A stretch of 64,000 nt of DNA from Tsukamurella tyrosinosolvens (GTDB lineage Bacteria > Actinomycetota > Actinomycetes > Mycobacteriales > Mycobacteriaceae). Below, one piece after another: positions 8,503-18,037 of the stretch. Positions within the stretch are counted from its first letter, which is position 1. Every line of letters starts with the position of its first letter. Below the pieces are notes generated by a model that did not search any database, had not been told where the DNA came from, and saw only the letters and a list, made by a program, of their open reading frames with translations. Location of the stretch: assembly GCF_900104775.1 (NCBI RefSeq), contig NZ_FNSA01000003.1, positions 1,798,001 to 1,862,000 of the forward strand, read 5' to 3'. The position numbers and the translations under genes are program-made.

Positions 8503-9426
8503 GTGTCCTGGATCCGGCGTGCGATCGCATTCGTCCTCGTGGCGTGCCTCGTGCTCGCCGTCGGGGCGTCGACGGCCATCGGTGGGGGCAGCGGCTACGA
8601 GCACCATCAGACCAACGGCGTGAGCTACATCCCCGACCTCCCCGGCGGGGCCCAGTACGTCTCCATGGGCGACAGCTACGCCGCGTCCGGCTCCCACGCC
8701 AAGGTGCGCCCGATGGACCTCTGCGCCCGCAACGGCGACGACCTCGGGCACGTCCTCGCGCAGCGGCTGCAGCCCTACTCCTTCACGGACCGCGCCTGCT
8801 CGGGCGCCACGCTCGACGACCTCACCCAGCCCTCGCCGAAGCCCAACACCTCCCCGCAGCTGTACGGCGTCGGGCCGTACACCCGGCTCGTCACCGTCAT
8901 CGTCGGCGCGAACTCCCTGGGCTTCGGCAACATCGTCGTGCACTGCCTCGGCAACCCCGACGACCGCTGCGCGGCCTCGGCCACCCAGGACCTGCCCGGC
9001 TCGCAGGGCTGGAACTTCGTGCGCGCGCAGTACGCCGCCACCGTCGACGCCATCAAGAAGGCCGCAGCGCCCGACGTGCGGATCGTCCTCGTCGGCTACC
9101 TCCCGCTGTTCCCGCTCGACGGTCCGCCCGACCTCGCCTGCCTCGACCGGGCGGGGATCCCGCCGGAGAACGTCGACCACTGGCGCACCTGGTACCGCAG
9201 CCTCGACCGGCTCATCCGGGAGGTGGCGGCGGACCGTCGGGTCATGTACGTCCAGCCCCCGATGAACCGCACCGCGTGCGACCCCGATCCGTACGTGCGG
9301 CTGGGCGGGATCAAGCTCAAGGCGCAGGAGCCCGAGGCCAACGGATTGCACCCGACGGTGGCCGGACAGCGTGCGTTGGGCAACCTGATCGAGGACCGGC
9401 TCCGAGGAACTGCGCCGCCCGCATAG
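8503..9426 (+). CDS. Secreted SGNH-family hydrolase (lipase/esterase)
   Basis: This 307-residue protein begins with a signal peptide or membrane anchor (residues about 4-28). All four SGNH blocks are recognisable: GDSYAASG with Ser58, the Gly block CSGAT, the Asn block GANSLGFGN, and a final GLHPTVAGQ supplying the catalytic His. The residue three before that His is Asn rather than the usual Asp, so the enzyme may use a Ser-His dyad. Cysteines in the exported domain could form disulfides. It is read from GTG 8503, shortly after the AraC gene, and precedes pyrH by one base. The ester substrate is unknown. Confidence 0.82.
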   Translation: MSWIRRAIAFVLVACLVLAVGASTAIGGGSGYEHHQTNGVSYIPDLPGGAQYVSMGDSYAASGSHAKVRPMDLCARNGDDLGHVLAQRLQPYSFTDRACSGATLDDLTQPSPKPNTSPQLYGVGPYTRLVTVIVGANSLGFGNIVVHCLGNPDDRCAASATQDLPGSQGWNFVRAQYAATVDAIKKAAAPDVRIVLVGYLPLFPLDGPPDLACLDRAGIPPENVDHWRTWYRSLDRLIREVAADRRVMYVQPPMNRTACDPDPYVRLGGIKLKAQEPEANGLHPTVAGQRALGNLIEDRLRGTAPPA

Positions 9427-9427
9427 G

Positions 9428-10198
9428 ATGGTCGTCGTGACGGACACGGCCCAGGGACAGCAGACGGATCAGGACACGGAGCAACAGGTGCGGCACGGCT
9501 ACAAGCGGGTGCTGCTCAAGCTGGGCGGCGAGATGTTCGGCGGCGGCGAAGTGGGGCTCGACCCCGACGTGGTGACGACGGTGGCGCAGCAGATCGCGGA
9601 GGTCGCGCGCAGCGGCCACGAGGTCGCGGTGGTCATCGGTGGAGGCAACTTCTTCCGCGGTGCCGAACTGCAGAACCGCGGCATGGACCGCGCCCGCTCG
9701 GACTACATGGGCATGCTCGGCACGGTGATGAACTGCCTCGCGCTGCAGGACTTCCTGCAGAAGGAGGGCGTCGACACCCGCGTGCAGACGGCCATCACCA
9801 TGGGGCAGGTCGCCGAGCCGTACCTGCCGCTGCGCGCCAAGCGCCACCTCGAGAAGGGTCGCGTCGTGATCTTCGGCGCAGGCATGGGCATGCCCTACTT
9901 CTCCACCGACACCACCGCCGCGCAGCGTGCACTGGAGATCGGCGCCGAGGTCGTGCTCATGGCGAAGGCCGTCGACGGGGTGTACGACAGCGACCCGCGC
10001 ACCAACCCCGAGGCGAAGCTCTTCGACGAGATCACGCATCGCGCGGCCCTCGAGAAGGGCCTCAAGGTGGCCGACGCGACCGCGTTCAGCCTCTGCATGG
10101 ACAACAGGATGCCGATGCTGGTGTTCAATCTTCTGGAGGAGGGGAACATCGCCCGCGCCGTCGCGGGGGAGAAGATCGGCACCCTCGTCCGGCCGTGA
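9428..10198 (+). CDS. pyrH: UMP kinase
   Basis: This protein of about 256 residues is the amino-acid-kinase-fold UMP kinase, which makes UDP for nucleic acids and cell-wall sugars. It contains [15 protein letters not shown], the glycine-rich [14 protein letters not shown], the UMP-binding [17 protein letters not shown], and the late [11 protein letters not shown]. The first 22 residues are a variable extension; the true start may be ATG 9428 or GTG 9437. It is followed by frr after 46 bases, the standard order. Confidence 0.96.
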   Translation: MVVVTDTAQGQQTDQDTEQQVRHGYKRVLLKLGGEMFGGGEVGLDPDVVTTVAQQIAEVARSGHEVAVVIGGGNFFRGAELQNRGMDRARSDYMGMLGTVMNCLALQDFLQKEGVDTRVQTAITMGQVAEPYLPLRAKRHLEKGRVVIFGAGMGMPYFSTDTTAAQRALEIGAEVVLMAKAVDGVYDSDPRTNPEAKLFDEITHRAALEKGLKVADATAFSLCMDNRMPMLVFNLLEEGNIARAVAGEKIGTLVRP

Positions 10199-10244
10199 CG
10201 CCGGACCCGACCACTCATTTCGTAGCAAAGGACGTGTGACCCAA

Positions 10245-10802
10245 GTGATCGACGAAACGCTCTTCGACGCCGAGGAGAAGATGGAGAAGGCCGTCTCGGT
10301 GGCCCGGGAGGACTTCCAGTCGATCCGCACCGGTCGCGCGAATCCGGCGATGTTCTCCAAGGTGGTCGTGGACTACTACGGCTCGCCGACCCCGATCACC
10401 CAGATCAGCTCGATCACCACGCCGGAGGCGCGGCTCGTGGTGATCAAGCCCTACGAGGCGAACCAGCTCGGCAACATCGAGACGGCGATCCGCAACTCCG
10501 ACCTGGGCGTCAACCCCACCAACGACGGCCAGCTGATCCGCGTGGGCATCCCGCAGCTCACGGAGGAGCGCCGCAAGGAGCTCGTCAAGCAGGTCAAGGG
10601 CAAGGGCGAGGACGCCAAGGTCTCCATCCGCAACGTGCGCCGCAAGGCGAACGACCAGCTCGCCAAGATCGTCAAGGACGGCGACGCCGGCGAGGACGAC
10701 GTGGCCCGCGCCGAGAAGGAACTCGACAAGACGACGGCCAAGTACGTCGCCCAGATCGAGGACCTCGTGGCGCGCAAGGAAGCCGATCTGATGGAGGTCT
10801 AG
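10245..10802 (+). CDS. frr: Ribosome recycling factor
   Basis: This 185-residue protein releases ribosomes from mRNA after termination, together with EF-G. The canonical motifs are [36 protein letters not shown] and [16 protein letters not shown] placed the start at GTG 10245 ([13 protein letters not shown]) because it matches the family N-terminus and length. GTG 10236 would add three residues and sits very close to the Shine-Dalgarno-like AAAGGA at 10227-10232. Confidence 0.96.
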   Translation: MIDETLFDAEEKMEKAVSVAREDFQSIRTGRANPAMFSKVVVDYYGSPTPITQISSITTPEARLVVIKPYEANQLGNIETAIRNSDLGVNPTNDGQLIRVGIPQLTEERRKELVKQVKGKGEDAKVSIRNVRRKANDQLAKIVKDGDAGEDDVARAEKELDKTTAKYVAQIEDLVARKEADLMEV

Positions 10803-10804
10803 CC

Positions 10805-11713
10805 GTGCCGGACACCCCCGACTCGGTCGGCTCCGACGCTCCGACCCCCGGCACGCCCGAGGCGGGCCAGGAGGCCGCGAAGCGCAAGATCAGCGCCGGA
10901 CGCAACCTTCCGGCCGCGATCGGCGTGGGCGTCAGCCTGGGCGCGCTCATCGTCGCGATCCTGTACTTCGCGCCGCACCTGTGGGTGCCGCTGGTGGCCG
11001 CCGCGATGGCGGTCGCGACGTGGGAGGTGGTCAAGCGGTTCCGCGCCGCCGGCACCAACCTCGAGTTGTGGCCGATGCTCATCGGCGGCCAGGCCATCAT
11101 CTGGTTGAGCTGGCCGCTCGGGACCGAGGGCGTGCTCGCCGCGTTCGTGGCGACCGTCCTGGTCGCCATCGTCTGGCGGTTGCTGGGGCACCAGAGCACC
11201 GCGGAGCCGAACTCCTTCACCCGCGACATCTCGACGACGGTGTTCGTGCTCGCCTGGGTGCCGCTGTTCGCGTCCTTCGGCGCGATGCTCGTGCTCCCCG
11301 AGGACCGCGGGCCGCAGCGGGTGGCGGCGCTCATCATCCTGGTGGTCTGCTCGGACGTGGGCGGGTACGCCTCGGGTGTCGTCTTCGGCAAGCACCCGAT
11401 GGTGCCCGCGATCAGCCCGAAGAAGTCCTGGGAGGGCTTCGCCGGGTCGATGGTGGCCGGCGCGGTCGGCGCCGTGCTCGTGCTCAAGTTCCTGCTCGAC
11501 GTGAACCCCGTGTGGGGCCTGCTCCTGGGGCCCGTCGTCGTGATCACCGCGACGCTCGGCGACCTGCTCGAGTCGCAGGTCAAGCGCGACCTCGGCATCA
11601 AGGACATGGGCACCCTGCTGCCCGGTCACGGCGGCATCATGGACCGCCTGGACTCGCTGCTGCCGAGCGCGGTGGTGGTGTGGGCGGCGCTCACCGCCCT
11701 CATGGGCTCCTGA
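10805..11713 (+). CDS. cdsA: Phosphatidate cytidylyltransferase
   Basis: This 302-residue polytopic membrane enzyme makes CDP-diacylglycerol from phosphatidate and CTP, the precursor of phosphatidylinositol, cardiolipin and phosphatidylethanolamine. The C-terminal family signature SQVKRDLGIKDMG followed by PGHGGIMDRLDS is intact. About seven hydrophobic helices follow a Pro/Asp-rich cytoplasmic N-terminus of about 35 residues. GTG 10805 starts two bases after frr. Confidence 0.96.
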   Translation: MPDTPDSVGSDAPTPGTPEAGQEAAKRKISAGRNLPAAIGVGVSLGALIVAILYFAPHLWVPLVAAAMAVATWEVVKRFRAAGTNLELWPMLIGGQAIIWLSWPLGTEGVLAAFVATVLVAIVWRLLGHQSTAEPNSFTRDISTTVFVLAWVPLFASFGAMLVLPEDRGPQRVAALIILVVCSDVGGYASGVVFGKHPMVPAISPKKSWEGFAGSMVAGAVGAVLVLKFLLDVNPVWGLLLGPVVVITATLGDLLESQVKRDLGIKDMGTLLPGHGGIMDRLDSLLPSAVVVWAALTALMGS

Positions 11714-11767
11714 CGTCTCTCACGTACGGCGCCCGACGGCCCCGTCCGGCCCACCGCCCGACGCCCG

Positions 11768-13027
11768 TCAGGCGCGACGGCGCAGCGCCTCACGCAGTGG
11801 CCGGGGCGTGATCCCCTCGCGGCGTCGTGCCTTGCGCCGAGTGACGACCACGCCGATCAGCGCGATCGCCCACAGCGGGTACTGCGCCATCCACGCCGCC
11901 CGGAAGCCGTCGAAGGTCAGTCCGGCGCCCGATCCCATGATCGAGCCCATCGCCTGGATCAGGACGAGGCTCGCGAGGAACCCGCCGATGTTCACCATGC
12001 CCTGCGCGGTGCCGAGCACCCGCGTCGTGTTGAACGAGCGGGCGTAGTCGAAGCCGATCGCGGAACTGGGACCGCCGACCGCGATCACCAGCACCAGCAG
12101 CGTGAGCAGCCACACCGGCGACGGCTCGTCGCGCACGAGGACGATCGTCCAGAGCGCCGCGCTGGCGAGGATGATCGTGATCACCATCCACGAGCGACGT
12201 ACCGGGAAGCGGCCCGTGAGGAAGCCGATGACGGGGCCGGACGCCAGCGTCGCCAGCACGCCGAAGCTGATCACGCCGCCCGCCGCGCCCGACGAGAGCC
12301 CCTGCGCGTTCGTCAGGTAGGGCACGCCCCACATCAGCATGAACGCGGTCACCGAGAACATCGTGCCCATGTGCGTGAAGAAGCCCAGCCGCGTGCCGGG
12401 GTGCATCCACGTCGAGCGGAGGATCGAGGGGATCTCGGCGACCCTCACCGTGACGTGCGGCGCCGTGCGGCCGGGCGGGGCGTCACGGACCGTTGCGAGC
12501 ACGGCCAGGGCCGCGAACAGGCCGAGCGCGGCCGCGGACCCGTAGGCGGAGCTCCACCCGCTGCCGTGCAGCAGCGCGAGGAAGGGCACCGCGGACAGCA
12601 CCTGGCCCAGCTGCCCCGTCATGCCCGTCAGCTGGGTGACCAGCGGTATCCGGCGCACCGGGAACCACGCCGGTACCAGGCGCAGCACCGAGACGAAGGT
12701 CAGGGCGTCGCCGCTGCCGACCGCCACGCGCCCCGCGATGGCGAGCGGGAGCGACTCCGTGAGCGCCAACGTCAGCTGCCCCAGGGCCATCAGGAGCGCG
12801 CCGCTCACGATCAGCCGGCGCGAGCCGAACCGGTCCAGCAGGAGGCCCGCGGGGATCTGCATGCCCGCGTACACCACGAGCTGGAGCACCACGAACGCGG
12901 CGAGCGTCGCCGGGGCCGCCCCGAACCGCTCACTCGCCTCGGTACTGGAGACGCCGAACGACGTGCGTTGCAGGATCGCGACCGCGTACGCGAGAGTCGC
13001 CACCGACCAGACGACCCATGCGCGCAT
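11768..13027 (-). CDS. MFS transporter
   Basis: This 419-residue protein has about twelve transmembrane helices of the major facilitator superfamily. Supporting motifs are the loop 2-3 sequence [17 protein letters not shown] and a central loop between helices 6 and 7. It resembles the nitrate or organic-anion branch rather than the drug-efflux pumps further right, but the substrate cannot be inferred. It is read leftward between the rightward cdsA and rlmN, so it interrupts the conserved block. A short LapA-like gene lies upstream on the same strand. Confidence 0.83.
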   Translation of the reverse strand: MRAWVVWSVATLAYAVAILQRTSFGVSSTEASERFGAAPATLAAFVVLQLVVYAGMQIPAGLLLDRFGSRRLIVSGALLMALGQLTLALTESLPLAIAGRVAVGSGDALTFVSVLRLVPAWFPVRRIPLVTQLTGMTGQLGQVLSAVPFLALLHGSGWSSAYGSAAALGLFAALAVLATVRDAPPGRTAPHVTVRVAEIPSILRSTWMHPGTRLGFFTHMGTMFSVTAFMLMWGVPYLTNAQGLSSGAAGGVISFGVLATLASGPVIGFLTGRFPVRRSWMVITIILASAALWTIVLVRDEPSPVWLLTLLVLVIAVGGPSSAIGFDYARSFNTTRVLGTAQGMVNIGGFLASLVLIQAMGSIMGSGAGLTFDGFRAAWMAQYPLWAIALIGVVVTRRKARRREGITPRPLREALRRRA

Positions 13028-13114
13028 GGGCCCATCGTTTCATCGGGGTCGCCGCGCTCGCACCGCGGCCCGCCGGACGGACGCCTGCCGGCCCGTGGAC
13101 GGCGGGCGGGCCGA

Positions 13115-13549
13115 TCAGTCGCGGAGCTTCTTCGCGGCGCGGCGCAGCTGGAGGATGCGGAGGCCGCCCGCCGAGCCGACGAGGAGCGCGCCGAGGATGG
13201 CGGCGATCAGCAGGGACACGCCGAGCGGGAGGTTCGCCTCCCAGAACAGCAGTGTGATCTGGGTGTTCTGCTGGTTCTGCACGATGAAGGCGAGGAGCAC
13301 GAGCAGGATCACGGCGCCGCCGACGAGCCCGGACCACAGCGACGCCGAGCGGGTGTGCTTGACCTGCTCGTACGCGTCGCGGGTGTCGCCCCGCTGCTTC
13401 GTCGCCGGTGCACCGGCAGCCCGATCGGCAGTCGAATCCACGACGTCCCGCTCCGCGGGGAGGTTCTGCGCGTCGGTCGCGTCGACGTCGGGAACGGGGA
13501 TCCCGGTCGCCTCTTCGCTGTCTCGAACGCGGTCTTCGTCCTTGGCCAT
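13115..13549 (-). CDS. LapA/DUF1049-domain membrane protein
   Basis: This 144-residue protein has an acidic cytoplasmic N-terminus of about 70 residues. It is followed by two transmembrane helices with the DUF1049 pattern [17 protein letters not shown] between them and a basic tail ([10 protein letters not shown]). ATG 13549 has AGGA upstream; the longer frame toward 13726 would overlap the rlmN start. In other bacteria LapA-type proteins act in membrane or lipopolysaccharide assembly; in actinobacteria the role is unknown. It sits head to head with rlmN, 103 bases apart. Confidence 0.78.
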   Translation of the reverse strand: MAKDEDRVRDSEEATGIPVPDVDATDAQNLPAERDVVDSTADRAAGAPATKQRGDTRDAYEQVKHTRSASLWSGLVGGAVILLVLLAFIVQNQQNTQITLLFWEANLPLGVSLLIAAILGALLVGSAGGLRILQLRRAAKKLRD

Positions 13550-13652
13550 GGCGTCATCCTGCCACCTCGGGGCGGGTCGTGACGGGGGACGCGCGGTGGC
13601 CCGGATCACGCTGGTCGGCGCCGCGCCGCCGACGTGGGAGAATGGGGGAGTT

Positions 13653-14765
13653 ATGAGCACCCCCCTGCCTCTGGTATTCGACGCGCCCAAGCGCGGCAAG
13701 CCCCCGCGCCACCTTGCCGACCTCACCGACGACGAGCTGCAGCAGGCCGTCGTCGACCTCGGCCTGCCGAAGTTCCGGGCGAATCAGCTCGCCCGCCACT
13801 ACTACGGCCGGCTCGAGGCCGACGCCGCCACCATGACGGACCTGCCGGCCGCAGCGCGCGGCACCGTCGGCGAGGCCCTCCTGCCCGAGCTGATGTCGCC
13901 CGTGCGGCACATCGCGACGGACAGCGGCACGACCCGAAAGACGCTGTGGCGCCTGCACGACGGCACACTGCTCGAGTCCGTGCTCATGCGGTACACCGAC
14001 CGCGCGACGCTGTGCATCTCCAGCCAAGCCGGCTGCGGCATGGCGTGCCCGTTCTGCGCCACCGGCCAGGGTGGCCTCGACCGCAACCTGTCCACCGCCG
14101 AGATCGTCGACCAGGTCCGCAGCGCCGCCAAGGCCATGCAGGACGGCGACGTCGCGGGTGGTCCCGGACGGCTCTCGAACGTCGTCTTCATGGGCATGGG
14201 GGAGCCGCTCGCGAACTACAAGCGGGTGGTGCAGGCCGTGCGCCGGATCACCGCGCCGGCCCCCGAGGGCCTGGGGATCTCGCAGCGCCACGTCACCGTC
14301 AGCACCGTGGGACTCGCGCCCGCGATCCGGAAGCTGGCCGACGAGGGCCTGTCCGTGACGCTGGCCGTCTCGCTGCACACGCCCGACGACGAGCTCCGCG
14401 ACACGCTGGTGCCCGTGAACAACCGGTGGAGCGTGCAGGAGGTCCTCGAGGCCGCGCGCTACTACGCCGACCAGACCGGCCGTCGCGTCTCGATCGAGTA
14501 CGCGCTGATCCGCGACGTCAACGACCAGCCGTGGCGGGCCGACATGCTGGGCGAGAAGCTGCGCAAGAAGCTGGGCCAGTTCGCGCACGTGAACCTGATC
14601 CCGCTGAACCCGACGCCGGGCAGCGAGTGGGACGCCTCGCCGAAGGACCGGCAGGACGAGTTCGTGCGCCGCGTCATCGCGCAGGGCGTCTCGTGCACCG
14701 TGCGCGACACGCGGGGCCAGGAGATCGCGGCGGCCTGCGGTCAGCTGGCCGCCGAGGAGAAGTAG
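13653..14765 (+). CDS. rlmN: 23S rRNA/tRNA adenine-C2 methyltransferase (radical SAM)
   Basis: This 370-residue enzyme methylates C2 of A2503 in 23S rRNA and of A37 in some tRNAs. The radical-SAM cluster motif [12 protein letters not shown] has Cys128, Cys132 and Cys135. The substrate-methylated Cys is in the terminal AACGQL. Other conserved blocks are [22 protein letters not shown] and [25 protein letters not shown] lies before ATG 13653. The long frame starting at 12621 is an antisense artefact over the MFS gene. It converges on the DUF2631 gene with one base between. Confidence 0.96.
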   Translation: MSTPLPLVFDAPKRGKPPRHLADLTDDELQQAVVDLGLPKFRANQLARHYYGRLEADAATMTDLPAAARGTVGEALLPELMSPVRHIATDSGTTRKTLWRLHDGTLLESVLMRYTDRATLCISSQAGCGMACPFCATGQGGLDRNLSTAEIVDQVRSAAKAMQDGDVAGGPGRLSNVVFMGMGEPLANYKRVVQAVRRITAPAPEGLGISQRHVTVSTVGLAPAIRKLADEGLSVTLAVSLHTPDDELRDTLVPVNNRWSVQEVLEAARYYADQTGRRVSIEYALIRDVNDQPWRADMLGEKLRKKLGQFAHVNLIPLNPTPGSEWDASPKDRQDEFVRRVIAQGVSCTVRDTRGQEIAAACGQLAAEEK

Positions 14766-14766
14766 C

Positions 14767-15030
14767 TCAGTACTTCCACTTCTTGCGGCGGGTGGAGATC
14801 CAGTTGATCAGGATCGTGCCGAGGATCGCCACGGCGAAACCGATGAGGAAGATGTCCTCGGTCTTGCCCTGGTGGTTGCCGATGTTCATGAGCAGCAGGA
14901 GCACGGCGAACAGCACACCGGCGATGCGGGCGGCGTTGGGGGCGTTGCCGCTCCAGCCCCAATCGCGCGACGGCACGTCGGCCTCGTCGACCTTCGAGGT
15001 GGTCTGACGCTCCAGGTCGGTGGTTGCCAC
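14767..15030 (-). CDS. DUF2631 small membrane protein
   Basis: This 87-residue protein has a hydrophilic N-terminus and two hydrophobic helices (residues about 34-52 and 60-78), ending with a strongly basic tail RRKKWKY. The pattern DWGWSGNAPNAARIAG matches the mycobacterial DUF2631 family, whose Mycobacterium member lies in the same position next to the cdsA-dxr block. The function is unknown. Confidence 0.85.
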   Translation of the reverse strand: MATTDLERQTTSKVDEADVPSRDWGWSGNAPNAARIAGVLFAVLLLLMNIGNHQGKTEDIFLIGFAVAILGTILINWISTRRKKWKY

Positions 15031-15142
15031 TCGCTTCTCCTTCGTCGCTTCCTCAGCTGAGCACCGGGCGGACCCGGGATACGGATGAATCCTATCCCGC
15101 TACGACCGTGCGTCGTACGAGGGGCGGGAATTCCTCGGTAGC

Positions 15143-15466
15143 GTGGCGCGGGTGATCTTCCATCTGGCACTGGTGACCGACTGGGACGCGGCCCGCGCGG
15201 CGGGTGAGTACGCGGTGTCGACCCGCGGCGCCTCGCTGGCGGACGTCGGCTTCGTCCACTGCTCCACCGCGGAGCAGTGGCGGGGCGTGCGCGAGCGGTT
15301 CTACGCCGACGTCCCCGCCGCGGACCTGGTCCTGCTGTCCGTCGACCCGACGGGGCTCGACGTGCGGTACGAGCCACCCGCGCCGGGCGTCGACGAGCTG
15401 TTTCCGCACGTCTACGGCCCGATCCCGGTGTCCGCGGTGGTCGGTGTCGAGGCCCTGCCGGAGTGA
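15143..15466 (+). CDS. DUF952 family protein
   Basis: This 107-residue protein matches the DUF952 family: IFHLALVTDWDAARAAGEY at the start, then GFVHCSTAEQW and a C-terminal LFPHVYGPIPVSAV. The family fold is related to tRNA 2'-phosphotransferase and ADP-ribosyltransferase folds, and some members are annotated as glutathione-transferase-like, but the role is not established. Two GTG codons (15143, 15152) are possible starts. Confidence 0.8.
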   Translation: MARVIFHLALVTDWDAARAAGEYAVSTRGASLADVGFVHCSTAEQWRGVRERFYADVPAADLVLLSVDPTGLDVRYEPPAPGVDELFPHVYGPIPVSAVVGVEALPE

Positions 15467-15546
15467 ATGAGGCATAGACTCAGGCCGCGACCGGAAACAC
15501 GTCGTACCGAGGTCTTACCGTCACCACAACGAGAGGGCGTGCCGAT

Positions 15547-16092
15547 ATGACTCAGCCGACCTACTCGTTCCCCGACTCGTGGGGCGAGGCCGATCTGGAG
15601 GATCTGCCGGACGACGGGCACCGCTACGAGATCGTGGACGGGAGCCTGCTCGTGACGCCACCACCGTCACAAGGCCATCAACGCATCGGCGGGAATCTGT
15701 TCATGGCTCTCCGCCTCGCCGTGCCGGACGGCTGGCGGGTGCTCGACGAGATCGGCGTCAGGGTGCCGGGTGGGAATTTCATCCCCGACATCGTGGTTCT
15801 GAGACCCGGCGCCGCTCAGAACGTGGAGTGGAGCGAGTCCGAGGACGTCGCCCTCGTGGTCGAGATCGCGTCGAAGTCCACGCGGGTCACGGACCGGACG
15901 CTCAAGGCGGCGAAGTACGCGGATGCCCGCATTCCGTCCTATGGGCGCGTCGACGCCGACGGCGCGGTCACGATCCACACCGCCCCCGTCGACGACGAGT
16001 ACACCGAAGCGGTCACCGTCCGGCCCGGTGAGACCCGGTGGGTCGACCTCCCGTTCCCGGTCGAGCTGGTTCCGGCCGACCTCGTGGACTGA
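15547..16092 (+). CDS. Uma2/DUF820 family endonuclease-fold protein
   Basis: This 181-residue protein has the Uma2 fold, a PD-(D/E)XK nuclease type. HRYEIVDGSLLVTPPPS near residue 25 is the family's opening motif, FIPDIVVLRP carries the active-site Asp, and LVVEIASKST carries the Glu with a nearby Lys. In many relatives the next motif is IPEYW; here it reads IPSYGRVD. It stands alone with no obvious partner. The biochemical role of the family is unclear. It converges on the flavoreductase-methyltransferase gene, 13 bases away. Confidence 0.78.
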   Translation: MTQPTYSFPDSWGEADLEDLPDDGHRYEIVDGSLLVTPPPSQGHQRIGGNLFMALRLAVPDGWRVLDEIGVRVPGGNFIPDIVVLRPGAAQNVEWSESEDVALVVEIASKSTRVTDRTLKAAKYADARIPSYGRVDADGAVTIHTAPVDDEYTEAVTVRPGETRWVDLPFPVELVPADLVD

Positions 16093-16105
16093 CGGGCCGC
16101 AGCCC

Positions 16106-17932
16106 TCAGGCGCCGGCGTACTCCACGACGTACGTCCCCCAGCCGAGCGGCGCGATGCGGTGCGCGCCGCCGCCCGCGAGGGCGCCGAGCTCCTCCGCGG
16201 TCCGCAGGCCGCCGCCGTACAGGCAGAGGTTGCGCAGGTCGTCTTCGGTCTCGTGATCGTCGGTGGTGGCGGGGTCGAGCACGTTCCCGACGAAGACCAC
16301 CCGGTCGGCGCTGCCGCGCAGGGTGGTGACGAGGAGCTCGGCGTCGGCGTCCGGCAGGGTCTGCAGGAGGTCGATGCCCACGACGAGGTCGTAGCGGTGC
16401 GGCAGGGGAGCGAAGACGGTGCCGGCCGCCGCGGTCACGCGGTCGCGGCGCTCGGGCGCGACCACCGCGATCTCCCGCTCGACGGTGCTGGGCATGCCCA
16501 CGATCGCGACGGTCACGTCGGGCAGCAGGCGCGCCAGGTTGTCGGCGTAGACGCCGGAGCCGTCGCCGAACACCGCCACCGTGCGCACGGTGGCGAAGTC
16601 GACGGCCTCGGGCAGGGCCGGCGCGCGGTAGGTGGCCCAGCGGCTCGCGGCGGCGTGCAGTTGCTCGGCGAGGTTCGCGTCCGCGGCGCGGGCGCTGCGG
16701 AGGTCTCCGCCCTCGAACGGCACCGCGGCGCCGGTGCGCACGGCGTCGACCAGGTGCACGAAGGACATGTCCAGGCGGGTGCGCACCTGGTCGTGGTGCA
16801 GGCTGCCGGCGAGGAGCTCGTCCGGATCGGTGAGCAGTTCGCCCCGCGCGGTCAGCGCGTAGCCGGCGTCGGCGCGCGCGACGAAGCCCAGGAGCGCGAG
16901 GTGCCGGAGCAACTTCTCCGTCGCGCGGGCGTCGGTCCGGCAGGCGGCCGCGATGGCCGCGGGCGTCGCGGCGCCGTCGTCGATCGCGGCGAACAGGCCG
17001 AGCGTCACCGCGGCGCGGACGGCGAAGGGCGGCAACAGCTCCGTCATCTCATGGATCTCGGAGGCGACGTTCTGGTCCTGGCTGGTGTCCACCAGTTCGG
17101 CATCCCCGTCGACGGTGGCGACGGCGCGGTGGCGCCAGTAGCCCGTGATCTCCACGCGGTTCTTCTCGAGGCCCTTCTCGGTCTTCGCCCAGCGGCGCAG
17201 CGGTTTGATCGCGAGGGTCTCGCCGGCCACCCAGAGGAAGGGGCGTTCGCCGCGCCAGGCGACGTCCTGCACGGACGCGACGAGGCGGGAGCCGCCGCCG
17301 GCCTCCGACCGGTACAGCCAGACGTACTCGACGTCGCCGTCGGTGGTGAGCTCCTGGTGGTGCCCCGGCTCGGCGACCTCGATCACCGCGGTGGCCTTGA
17401 AGCCCGCGGGCAGCATCTCGATGCACCGGCCGATCGCGGGCAGCGCGGTCTCGTCGCCCGCGAGCAGGAGCCAGTCGACGTCGCGGGGGAGCGCCGCCGA
17501 GTGCTTCGGCCCGGCGATGAGCACCTTCGAGCCGGCCTCGACCCGTCGCGCCCAGGTGGCCGCGAGGCCCGTGCCGTGCAGCACGAAGTCGAGCGTCATC
17601 TCGCCGGCCTCGGCGTCGAACTCGCGCACCGTGTAGGTGCGGGCGTGCTCGAAGGAGCCGTCGGTCCAGTCGACCCGGCCCTGGTCGGTGTTCTTCGGCA
17701 CCTCGAAGGGGAACTCGCCGGTGCGGAGGTCGGGCAACAGCACCTTGACGTCGTCGTCGAATCCGGTGCTGTGCACGGCCGGGAGGTCCACGCCGTCGCG
17801 CACGTGCGGCCCGATCGCGTCGCCGCCGACCACGATCCGGCGCATCCCGGGCGTCACGTCCGACACCCGCAGCACGTCGAACTCGCGGAGGCAGATCGGG
17901 AACACCGCGCCGTCGCGGAGTGTGCTGGCCAT
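16106..17932 (-). CDS. Siderophore-interacting flavoreductase fused to SAM-methyltransferase domain
   Basis: This 608-residue protein has two parts. Residues about 10-270 form a siderophore-interacting (ViuB-like) flavoreductase, with the FAD motif RTYT (98-101) and the NAD(P)H motif GDETALPAI (159-167); this family reduces ferric siderophores in the cytoplasm. Residues about 295-608 resemble class I O-methyltransferases: a winged-helix dimerisation part (VRAAVTLGLFAAIDDG), then a glycine-rich SAM motif FGDGSGVYA (455-463). ATG 17932 has AAGGGA upstream; the longer frame is antisense to dxr. An iron-box-like palindrome lies before it. Iron acquisition is the likely setting, but the methylated substrate is unknown. 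Confidence 0.82.
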   Translation of the reverse strand: MASTLRDGAVFPICLREFDVLRVSDVTPGMRRIVVGGDAIGPHVRDGVDLPAVHSTGFDDDVKVLLPDLRTGEFPFEVPKNTDQGRVDWTDGSFEHARTYTVREFDAEAGEMTLDFVLHGTGLAATWARRVEAGSKVLIAGPKHSAALPRDVDWLLLAGDETALPAIGRCIEMLPAGFKATAVIEVAEPGHHQELTTDGDVEYVWLYRSEAGGGSRLVASVQDVAWRGERPFLWVAGETLAIKPLRRWAKTEKGLEKNRVEITGYWRHRAVATVDGDAELVDTSQDQNVASEIHEMTELLPPFAVRAAVTLGLFAAIDDGAATPAAIAAACRTDARATEKLLRHLALLGFVARADAGYALTARGELLTDPDELLAGSLHHDQVRTRLDMSFVHLVDAVRTGAAVPFEGGDLRSARAADANLAEQLHAAASRWATYRAPALPEAVDFATVRTVAVFGDGSGVYADNLARLLPDVTVAIVGMPSTVEREIAVVAPERRDRVTAAAGTVFAPLPHRYDLVVGIDLLQTLPDADAELLVTTLRGSADRVVFVGNVLDPATTDDHETEDDLRNLCLYGGGLRTAEELGALAGGGAHRIAPLGWGTYVVEYAGA

Positions 17933-17961
17933 CGTGGAGATCCCTTTCGTCGCTTTCCTTG

Positions 17962-17980
17962 CAAGGCTAGCCTGCCCTGC
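17962..17980 (-). promoter_or_regulatory. Candidate IdeR/DtxR-type iron box
   Basis: The perfect decamer palindrome AGGCTAGCCT (17964-17973) sits in a 19-base window that matches the IdeR consensus at about 12 positions. It lies 30-48 bases before the flavoreductase start, in the 105-base gap to dxr. Repression by an iron-loaded regulator would suit the gene; the match is partial. Confidence 0.45.
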
Positions 17981-18037
17981 CGGACCGGCGGCGACGGCGG
18001 ACCGTCGGGCGGGGTGGGCCGCCGATAGGCTGACCCG

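Noticed and set aside
11714-11767. Terminator between cdsA and the MFS gene
   Set aside because: GC-rich, but the only stems are four pairs or fewer.
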